DNA from: an uncultured Bacilli bacterium
GTDB taxonomy: Bacteria > Bacillota_I > Bacilli_A > RF39 > UBA660
Length of the DNA: 9,547 nucleotides
NCBI GenBank assembly: GCA_947624535.1
Contig: CANQKU010000036.1
Location: 1-9,547 of the forward strand
Direction: 5' to 3'
The notes under the pieces were generated by a model. It did no database searches, was not told where the DNA came from, and worked only from the letters and a program-made list of their open reading frames with translations. Below, in pieces: positions 1 to 7,700 of this stretch. Each line of letters starts with the position of its first letter. The stretch's first letter is position 1. The position numbers and the translations under genes are program-made.

Positions 1-7
1 CCTTTCC
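1..7 (-). promoter_or_regulatory. possible ribosome binding site of a gene beyond the left edge
   Basis: The minus strand reads GGAAAGG at the extreme left edge, 9 to 15 bases past the TATAAT of the poly-G promoter. If transcription starts about 7 bases after that -10 box, this purine run would sit at the very 5' end of the message and would imply a very short leader. The start codon it would serve is not in the window, so this is only a suggestion. Confidence 0.3.
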
Positions 8-15
8 AGTTTACT

Positions 16-47
16 ATTATAAAACAAACTACCCCCCCCCCTGTCAA
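16..47 (-). promoter_or_regulatory. candidate phase-variable promoter with a poly-G spacer, reading leftward
   Basis: On the minus strand a perfect -35 box TTGACA (47-42) and a perfect -10 box TATAAT (21-16) are separated by 20 bases. The first ten of these are an unbroken run of G. The sigma-70/SigA optimum is 17 bases, so the present tract predicts a weak or off state, and loss of about three G would restore optimal spacing. Homopolymer tracts between -35 and -10 are known to switch surface-protein promoters by slipped-strand mispairing, for example Neisseria opc and porA. The transcript would start near base 9 and run off the left edge, so the controlled gene cannot be seen. The boxes and tract are seen directly; switching is inferred. 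Confidence 0.7.
32..41. repeat. homopolymer tract of ten C (ten G on the minus strand)
   Basis: Ten consecutive C on the plus strand stand in a very AT-rich stretch. They lie wholly within the spacer of the minus-strand promoter. Such tracts change length by polymerase slippage, and the length is also prone to sequencing error, so the exact count should be treated with care. Confidence 0.95.
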
Positions 48-63
48 TATTTTCAAAGAAATT
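47..63. repeat. 17-bp direct repeat, left copy
   Basis: ATATTTTCAAAGAAATT occurs here and again, identically and in the same orientation, at 495-511. The left copy abuts, with one base of overlap, the -35 box of the poly-G promoter, so on the minus strand it fills the position of an upstream promoter element. Its core TTTC-TTT-GAAA is a small dyad that could bind a regulator. Whether it is a promoter part, an operator or a remnant of duplication cannot be decided from one window. Confidence 0.75.
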
Positions 64-80
64 GTTAATACTTTTTAGAA

Positions 81-113
81 ATGTTACATAAAGATTTTTT
101 TAAAATGTTACAT
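81..113. promoter_or_regulatory. pair of ATGTTACAT operator-like dyads
   Basis: Two copies of the 9-bp dyad ATGTTACAT occur at 81-89 and 105-113, with centres 24 bp apart. The second extends to AAATGTTACATTT, a 13-bp dyad with only the central base unpaired. A third dyad of the same type lies at 466-480. The two left sites are 34 to 66 bp upstream of the -35 box of the poly-G promoter. The second also lies just before a TATAAT on the plus strand at 119-124. They look like binding sites of a dimeric regulator; the regulator is unknown. Confidence 0.4.
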
Positions 114-115
114 TT
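91..115 (+). repeat. 25-bp perfect inverted repeat, left arm
   Basis: This arm is the exact reverse complement of 467-491, with pairing broken at both ends. It holds seven T, then AAAA, then one of the TGTTACATTT dyads, so about half of it is low complexity and the rest is specific. The two arms bound about 350 bases of non-coding DNA. They could be ends of a small non-autonomous element, a closing stem of a long structured RNA, or two diverging copies of one regulatory block. Confidence 0.75.
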
Positions 116-331
116 AGATATAATAAAATATTCTTCAAGAAAGTGTATTTATATCGTATTAAAAAATCTAAAGAAAAACTATTAATCTTTTAAAATAAAA
201 TAGTTAATAGTGAAACTTACAATAATCTATTAAGAAAAACATTCAAATCCTTTAATAATACAATTACATAAGTCCCTAAAACAAAAGTGAATAATGGACT
301 AAAGACATTTACCAACTTTTAAACTAATTAG

Positions 332-398
332 ATGAAAGATTAAAAGCAAGGGCGAAACGTAGTTGAGTTAATCTTGACCCTTGCTTTTTAGCTTTCAT
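332..398. terminator. strong hairpin, possible bidirectional terminator or structured RNA
   Basis: An 11-bp perfect stem, AAAAGCAAGGG at 342-352 with CCCTTGCTTTT at 378-388, encloses a 25-base loop. A second 7-bp stem, ATGAAAG 332-338 with CTTTCAT 392-398, lies outside it across a 3-by-3 internal loop. The GC-containing core flanked by A runs before and T runs after resembles an intrinsic terminator usable from either strand, although the loop is long. A mutually exclusive 7-bp pairing also exists, AGATTAA 338-344 with TTAATCT 368-374, which would break the main stem. Both genes flanking this region run leftward, so the transcript it would end is not obvious. Confidence 0.5.
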
Positions 399-434
399 TA
401 AGCATAATATTTTTACAAATAAAGCTTGTCTTTG

Positions 435-462
435 TTTGTTATCAATACACTCGCGTAACAAA
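435..462. repeat. short inverted repeat TTTGTTA / TAACAAA
   Basis: TTTGTTA at 435-441 pairs with TAACAAA at 456-462 around a 14-base loop. No T run follows on either strand, so it does not look like a terminator. Seven bases of AT-rich pairing could be chance. Confidence 0.3.
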
Positions 463-465
463 TAC

Positions 466-480
466 AAAATGTAACATTTT
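466..480. promoter_or_regulatory. third operator-like dyad AAAATGTAACATTTT
   Basis: This is a 15-bp dyad, perfect apart from its central base, sharing the ATGTWACAT core with the sites at 81-89 and 105-113. It lies within the right arm of the 25-bp inverted repeat. It is about 50 bp beyond the pgi terminator, so it would not control pgi. Its target, if any, is a transcript starting in this intergenic stretch or to the left. Confidence 0.35.
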
Positions 481-491
481 AAAAAAATCTT
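467..491 (-). repeat. 25-bp perfect inverted repeat, right arm
   Basis: Exact reverse complement of 91-115. Only three bases separate it from the right copy of the 17-bp direct repeat at 495-511, while 27 bases separate the left arm from its direct repeat copy. The arrangement resembles a small element with terminal inverted repeats and flanking duplications, but the unequal spacing argues against a simple target-site duplication. Confidence 0.75.
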
Positions 492-494
492 AAC

Positions 495-511
495 ATATTT
501 TCAAAGAAATT
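495..511. repeat. 17-bp direct repeat, right copy
   Basis: Identical to 47-63. On the minus strand the left copy is followed by TGACA and the G run, whereas this copy is followed by GTTAAG and the inverted-repeat arm. Only the upstream block is therefore duplicated, not the promoter itself. Confidence 0.75.
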
Positions 512-523
512 TTTTGCACACGC

Positions 524-549
524 AAAAAGAAAACTAGGTAACCCTAGTT
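524..549 (-). terminator. intrinsic terminator overlapping the pgi stop codon
   Basis: On the minus strand AACTAGG (549-543), a four-base loop GTTA and CCTAGTT (538-532) form a 7-bp perfect stem. It is followed directly by a T-rich tail (TTCTTTTT). The TAG stop of pgi is inside the 5' arm of the stem, so the ribosome reaching the end of pgi would cover the hairpin. This marks the end of the synthase-pgi transcript. A smaller palindrome, TTTTTGC-ACAC-GCAAAAA, lies just beyond it. Confidence 0.8.
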
Positions 550-1722
550 AACTTTATGCTTTAACTCTCGTTTATATGCCTCTACTCCAGGTTGTGTGAA
601 TGGATTAACATTAAATAAATAAGCACTAAAAGCAGCTGCTAACATCATAAATGAACTTAAACATCCTATATTTTTTAGCGTTAGTCCATCCATGGAAATT
701 ATAATGCTTGGTGTATTTTCTTGATAATGAGCTCTACATACTGCCTCACAAATATCTTTATTAATAGACTCAAATGAATTAGAGTTATTTATCTTATCAT
801 TAATAACTTGAATAACTGTTTCAAATAATATTGGATTACCTTGTTGTATAAATTGACCTAGTGAGTGAAGATCTCTAGTATTTACTGTTGATACTGGAAA
901 TATTCCACAGTTTTCTTTTCCTTCTGATTCCCCAAATAATTGTTTCAGCCATTCAGTATAATAATAAAGTTTTGGCTCATACACACTAAAGTTTTCAATA
1001 TATTTTTTTTGTTTAAATAACTCTATTCTAAGATTAGCATAATAATAAGCCTCATCAATTAAGTTTAAACCTTCTTGAAATCCAGAGAATAATTCAAAAA
1101 TATCTAAATCCATAACAGCCATTGGTAACAAATGAGCAGGTGTCATTAGACTGTATCTACCTCCTATATCTTCTGGAATTTCAAAAGATAAAAAACCTTC
1201 CTTATTTACTTCTTCTCTTAATAATCCCTTATTACGATCAGTAGTAATTATAATACGTTTTTGTAATTCTTCTTTAGAGTATTTTTTCTTTAATTCTTCT
1301 TTTATTCTATGATATATAAGTTGTATTTCTAAAGTAGTTCCTGATTTACTAATAACATTTAAAGCTACTTCTTTATCCTTGATATAATTTACAACTTCTT
1401 CAAAATCTATTTCAGATAAACTTTGTCCTAAGTAAATTACTTCTGTTTTTACATTTTTAAATGTTGGTAAAAAGAGATGTTTCATTGCATAGCTACCCAT
1501 AAAAGATCCACCAATACCAATAACTATGAAAACATCACTATTTTGTCTTATTTGACAAGCTGTATCAATTATTTGCATTTTTTGTTGGTCACTAAGTTGA
1601 TATCTAATAAAACCTGCCATTTTATCTTGTTTTAATTTTTCTATAATTTTTAGTTTTTTATCTTGATCAATATTAACATGAGTATTCATATAAGTAGAAA
1701 AATCAAATTTTAACATTTTCAT
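544..1722 (-). CDS. pgi: glucose-6-phosphate isomerase
   Basis: This cytosolic enzyme interconverts glucose-6-phosphate and fructose-6-phosphate at the head of glycolysis. The 392-residue product carries the family's two SIS-type sugar-phosphate domains. Visible motifs are GIGGSFMGS (69-77), SKSGTT (125-130, phosphate binding), GGRYSLMTP (187-195, first Pgi signature), FGESEGK (263-269), DLHSLGQ (284-290) and QPGVEAYK (377-384, second signature). By family alignment the likely catalytic residues are E265, H286 and K384, all present. It is somewhat shorter than the roughly 420-450 residues usual in Bacillota, mostly through a trimmed N-terminal segment, but appears complete. It starts 20 bases inside the end of the upstream synthase gene, implying one operon and probable translational coupling. 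Two starts are possible (residues M1 and M3 of MKM). AGGA lies 9 bases before the first and AAGG 8 bases before the second. The stop is TAG. Confidence 0.97.
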   Translation of the reverse strand: MKMLKFDFSTYMNTHVNIDQDKKLKIIEKLKQDKMAGFIRYQLSDQQKMQIIDTACQIRQNSDVFIVIGIGGSFMGSYAMKHLFLPTFKNVKTEVIYLGQSLSEIDFEEVVNYIKDKEVALNVISKSGTTLEIQLIYHRIKEELKKKYSKEELQKRIIITTDRNKGLLREEVNKEGFLSFEIPEDIGGRYSLMTPAHLLPMAVMDLDIFELFSGFQEGLNLIDEAYYYANLRIELFKQKKYIENFSVYEPKLYYYTEWLKQLFGESEGKENCGIFPVSTVNTRDLHSLGQFIQQGNPILFETVIQVINDKINNSNSFESINKDICEAVCRAHYQENTPSIIISMDGLTLKNIGCLSSFMMLAAAFSAYLFNVNPFTQPGVEAYKRELKHKVN

Positions 1723-4700
1723 TGCCTTCTTTCCTAATAACTTGAACTGTATATATTTTATCTTTATTAACTAATGGTATCATTCCATCTTTTTTAATTT
1801 TTCCATCTATTATTACTTGATCTTTATTACCTATTGCTACTTCTATATTATAGGTTGCTTTTTGATACTTATAAACTAGTCTAAATTCTTTCATTGTATT
1901 AGGTAAATTAGGTTCAATAGTTATGAAGTTTCCATGTTTTTTAACTCCTAATATTTCTTCTATTCCTACACGATAGAACCAACCTGCTGAGCCTGTATAC
2001 CAAGTCCAGCCTCCTCTACCTTCATAATCTTTATTAGAGTAGATATCTGCTGAAATAACATATGGCTCTACTTTATATTTTGAAACCATTTCTTGATCCA
2101 TACTACGATTTATTGGATTAATCATTTGAAAATATTGATAAGCTTGATCAAATTTATTACTTTTCAAAAGAGCCATAATATACCATGCTACTGCATGAGT
2201 ATATTGTCCTCCATTTTCACGAATTCCACTTGGATAACTCATAATATATCCAGGATTATTTAAAGACTTTGAAAATGGTGGATCTAATAATTTAATTAAC
2301 TTATTATCTTGGTCAACTAAATTTTCTTCAACGCTTTTTAATACTACAGGTATTTTACTTTTTGGAATAACTTCACTTAATACAGAAAAACTTTGTGAGA
2401 TTAAATCAATTTTACACTCTTTATTTTGATAACTTCCTAGTTTATCACCATTATCAAAATAAGCTCTTATATAATAATCTTTATCCCAAGCATATTTATT
2501 TAAGTTTTTCTTTAATTCTTCTTGGAATTTAGTATAAGGTTTTATATCAAAATTAGAATCATATTCTAATATATTTTTATTAAAGTGATTTAGGATATCA
2601 TATAAGAAAAATCCTAACCAAACACTTTCTCCCTTGCCCTTAATTCCAACTTTATTCATTCCATCATTCCAATCTCCTCCACCCATTAATGGTAGATGAT
2701 GTTCTCCTAATGAATTCATTGCTAAATTTAAAGAAATTAGTAAATGTTCAAGTAACGGTTTTGTTGTATCACTGTAGTTAAAAATCATACCTCTTTCTTG
2801 TTCATGGTCAGTTAATTCTTCTCCTTCTATAAATGCTACTTCTAAATCTAAAATAGAATAATCCTTAGTTAGTTCTAAATAGTGATTTGTGGCATAAACT
2901 AGCCATAAATAGTCATCTTTATATCTAGTTCTTAATCCAAATCTATTTTTTTCATGCCACCAATGTAAGACGTCTCCTTCTATAAATTGATGCTTAGCAT
3001 TAATTAAAATTTGTTCTTTGGTAAAGTCTTCTTTAACTAGACAAATATTCATAGCATCTTGAAGTTGATCACGATATCCAAAGGCTCCACTAACTTGATA
3101 AAAACCTGCTTTAGCCATAATTCTTGCTGAAAGTGTCTGATATAAATACCAGCCATTCATCATATAGTCAAAACTTGGATCATTTGTTTTTACCTGAATA
3201 GTTTTTAAATTATTTTGCCAATAACTCTTAACTTCTTTTAATGCTTCTTTTGCCTTAGTTACCACTCCATAATTTTTTATTAATTTAGAAATTTCAGCCT
3301 CTTCTTTAGTAACACCCAACAAAAATACAACTTCTTTTTCTTCTTCTTTAGCTAAACTAATAGATACATGAATATCTTTTATTAGAATTTTATCGGTAGT
3401 AGCTAATGATATTTCTTCACTTGATGATAAAAATACATTAACATCACTATAATCAATACTATATACATTTCTTAGTTTTAGATAATTACTATCTTTATTA
3501 AATTCACTTAATATATGTCTAGCCGTTTTTTCTTCAAAATTACCTAATGTTGGATTAAGCCAAAATGATAAATCTATTTTTTTAGTAGTATTTGTTTTAT
3601 TCCTAATTTTTACTAAATAAACTTTTACCATATCTTGACAAGTAATAAATTCAGTTACTGACTGTTTATAATAGGCTGTTTCACTTTCTAAAATAGAATA
3701 ACCAAATCCATGTGTAGTAACCTCTGGATCCATTCTCTCATCATTAACAAAGATGCCCTCTGACTTGTCGTTGCACACCATATCATTAGTCCAAGAAGTA
3801 ATTTTAAACTCAGAGCTATTATAAGCATAAGTAAAACCACAGCCATTATTAGTAATAATCGTTCCCATTTTGCCATTACTTATGACATTGCTCCATGGAG
3901 TTGGTGTATTTTTATTAGTTATAACATATTCATCCCCATTTTTTCTAAATCCACCATAATTATTATAGAATATAAGATTTTTATTATTTGATAATGAAAT
4001 ATTTTGTTGATATTTTTGTTTTTGATAATTACTAATTTTATTATTTTTTTGTAATTCAATTATTGCATCTTCTAAAGATATATTATTTTCAGCAGTAAAA
4101 CTTAATCTAGGAACAATTCTTAATAGTGACATTTCTTCTTCAGTAATATTATCTTTATCAATTACAGTAACAGATCCTGGAGTATGATAAAAACTATTTA
4201 AAGCATAAATACGATATAGTTCATCATCTATTTCTTTTTTAATAATTTTAGCATATTGATGATTTTCACTATTAATGATAATAATATCTACAAAAATTGA
4301 TTTATTTTTAAAATATTCAAATGCTTTTAATATTTCTAAAGCAAATGCTAAATTACTAATATCTTTAATATCTACTAAAATTATAGGACGATCGCCACTT
4401 ACTCCAAATTTCCATAATCCATTTTGAGCTAGGGCATTTTGTCTTAAGTATTCTTTTCGCTCTTCGGTTACAGAAAGTCTAGTAGTTTGATATAAATAAT
4501 TAAGCATAATGTTATATGTTCTCATCTCTTTGCCAGTAAGATTTAAGTTTTTAGTTTGTGTGACATTCATTAAGTTTGATAATTGGAAAGCTTTTTTTAT
4601 TTTTTCTTTTGAGTCATATGAAGATATAATATCTTTAATTTGTTCCATACTTCTTCCAAATCCACAAATAAAGTATACTTCTTGACTACTATTAGGAGCT

Positions 4701-7700
4701 AATTCAATCCGATTTCGTAAACTCATAATTGGCTCTAACATGGTACCTGTATGATTAGATAATTTTTGATAAAGTGCTACAGGGTTTTCAGTTGTATGAT
4801 TTCTTCCTAAGAAAGCAACTCGATCAGTTTCATATGAGAAAGTATCTATTGGACGTTCTAGTAATAGACGATTTACCATATAATTGTGGATTCGATTAAC
4901 TCTTGACTTTCTAACGGTTATTAATGATGAAGTATCGGGATCAAAATGACTTTCTAAAAACATATTTTGGAATACTCTATGAGCTATATCATCTGGATTT
5001 TCAGATAAAATAGGTTCTGTATAAGTAGTTAATTCTAATACTTGAAAGTCATCACTATCATTATGAAAAGTAATTTTTCTAATTTCAGCATGATGATCTC
5101 TAGTAACCATAACTTCTGTTTTAGTTGTAATTAATCCATCTTTTCTTAAATATTGAATTTTATCTGAGGCAAATACCACTTCATATTTATCAGGTTTTTC
5201 ATTAATTGGAGCATAAGTATTAGACCAAATTTTATTAGTATTAATATTTTTAATATATAGAAACATTCCATAATCTTGTTCTGTAATTTTTCTATAACGA
5301 TTTAGTTGAAGAGTTCTATATCTAGAAAAACTTAAACCTCTATCATTCATTAATACACAATACTTTTTATTTGATAATACACTAACTTCTGGCATATCAG
5401 AAATATAGTTAAATATTCTAATATCATTTTCAATTTGTTCTTTTTGATAATTATATTTTTTGTATTTAGCCATCTTCATATTAATATCAGCTTTTACTTG
5501 AATTTTTTCTTTTAATAAAATATCAAAAGTTTTTATTTTTACATTTCGATGAAAATATTCTTGTAAGATATTATTTTTTAAATAGTTAGTAAGTCCCATT
5601 AAAATCATACCTTGATGATGAGAATAACAGGCTCTAACAATACCCTTATTTGAATAATCATATGCTTCATAGAAACCATATTTAAATGTCATATCTAATT
5701 TTTTAAATTTTAAAATATTTTCATAAACATCTTCTGGATATAAAGACATTACCATCATAGATGAATATGGAGAAATAACAATTCTTTCATCTTTTTCTTC
5801 TCGGGCTTTTAAATATGGTACTGAAAAACTTTTATACTTGTAATTTAAGGAATTATCTAATTCATTATACCCTGACTCACTAACTCCCCAAGGTAGTTTT
5901 TTGTTGATTGACTCCATATAACTTTTTTGACAAATATAGGCAAAGTGATAAGACTCATCTAATAATGTATTTTTATAATTTTTCATAAATAAAAGTGGCA
6001 TATAATATTCAAAAGCTGTTCCTGACCAAGAAATTAAACCCTTATGTAGATTGTAAGTTGTTAGTGACTTATCAAGACAAAACCAATGTTTACTAGGAAT
6101 ATCTCCCTTACATATTGCAACATAACTAGTTAATCTTGACTCACTAGCAAATTTATTATAATTGTAAATAGATAATTTTCCTTCTATTTCATCATAACCA
6201 ATACTAAGAACATCTTTTTTAGTATATAGTTTTTGAAAGTTAGTATGACGAATTAGTTGATTGCAAAGTTTTTGTGCTTTTTTTTCTTCTACTGTATCTA
6301 AAAATTCTGAAGTAATAATTAAAGCAGCTACTAAATTACCTGAGTCAACGGTAGAGATAAATCTTGGTGAGATGACTTTTTTAGTTGTAATATCATACCA
6401 ATTATATAAATGACCATTCCATTTTTCTAATGAGTTAATAGCTTTTAAAATATTTTCTAAATAAAATATCGCTTTTTCTAAATCAATATATTGTAAATGA
6501 TATGCTGAAATTACACTAATTAAAGAAAAAGCAATATCTGTAGGAGAAGTTCTAATATCAACTTTTTCTTCTCTATTTTCTTGATAATTATCAGGAATTA
6601 AGAAGTTATATTCTTCTTTTAAATAATCTTCAAAATAACACCAAGTTTGATAAGCTAAGTCTTTAACCTCTTCATTTTTTTTCTCTGGTAACTCTTCTGG
6701 ATTACTTTCTAAATCTTTACTAATTTCATATAATATAACTGGACTAATTAGGAAAATAAGTGCTATAACACCCATTGGAATATTATATAAATAAATACTT
6801 AAGCCAAGCATTAATAAACCTAAAATAAGATTAAATTTAAAATTATAAAAATAACTTTTTAAATCTTTTCTAACAGTTTTTTCTACTTCTTCAGCTGTAA
6901 TCCAATTCAATAAATTTTTATGGGAAATAAATAAACGATACATACTTTTAATGAAAGCATCCATATAAAGATATGTATAATAAGGAATAGTTGATAAAAC
7001 AACTAAAGTTCTTAATAATAAGGATTTCCCTCCAAATAATAAGTTTTTATAGTATACTGTCGTTAATTTTTTTCTTTTTGTATATAATTTAGATTTAATA
7101 AAAGATAAAATTGGTAAAGAAATAATTAAAATAACTAAACCTAAAAACCAGTAAGAATTTTTTGAAATTGTTAATGAAAGTAAAATAATAAGTAATAACA
7201 TAGGATATAAAAATAATCTAAGGATATTATCGAATAGTTTAAATTTTTCAAAACAATTCATAGGATTTTTTATTTTTTGGTCTAAACCATTTTTAATTTT
7301 AGGTAGAAGAAGTCCTATCATTTGACTATCTCCCCTAGCCCAACGATGTTGTCTTGTAATATCTGTTAAAAAATTAGCGGGAAAGTTTTCGTATAATTCG
7401 ATATCGGAAACATAAGCACAACGAAGATAATTTCCCTCTAATAGGTCATGGCTTAAGATTAAGTTTTCAGGAAAAGCTTGGTATAAGACTTGATCACAAA
7501 CTTCTAAGTCATAAATACCCTTACCAATAAAGTTACCTTCTCCAAATAGATCAAAATTGACATTAGGAATTTTTGAACTATAAGTATCAAATCCTCCAAT
7601 ACCTGCAAAAATTTGAGAATAAATTGACTTATTAGTTGACTCAATATCAATACTAATTCTAGGTTGCATAATAGCATAACCTTGAATAACTTTATTTTTC

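Larger units (their letters stand above)
64..523. other. non-coding intergenic stretch with repeats and hairpins
   Basis: I found no convincing protein gene on either strand. The longest ATG-initiated frames noticed are 12 and 24 codons; the 12-codon one has an SD-like AAAGGA but is too short, and the 24-codon one lies in the hairpin. The stretch holds the inverted-repeat arms, the ATGTWACAT dyads, a strong hairpin at 332-398, a weaker 7-bp inverted repeat at 435-441 / 456-462, and an AT-rich segment at 116-330 with only weak dyads. A plus-strand TATAAT at 119-124 lacks a good -35 box, but could start an RNA ending at the 342-388 hairpin. That is speculation. Confidence 0.7.

Noticed and set aside
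119..124. Plus-strand TATAAT as a promoter for a small RNA
   Set aside because: No recognisable -35 box (only T runs at 16-18 bases) and no extended -10. In such AT-rich DNA a lone TATAAT is weak evidence, so it is mentioned but not annotated.
204..242. 12-codon ATG frame on the minus strand with AAAGGA 5 bases upstream
   Set aside because: The ribosome-site match is fair, but the peptide is far too short, and nothing links it to a neighbouring gene or a regulatory structure.
324..398. 24-codon ATG frame on the minus strand through the intergenic hairpin
   Set aside because: No Shine-Dalgarno precedes it and the frame consists mostly of hairpin arms. The palindrome explains the sequence better than coding does.
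91..491. Insertion sequence or CRISPR array
   Set aside because: There is no transposase frame between the inverted repeats and no regularly spaced repeat-spacer series. Only one pair of inverted and one pair of direct repeats is present.
3688..3876. 62-codon open frame on the minus strand inside the glucan synthase gene
   Set aside because: It lies wholly within the second GH94 sandwich coding region in another frame. Its Leu/Ile/Met-rich composition is a by-product of the AT-rich frame, and no ribosome site is evident.
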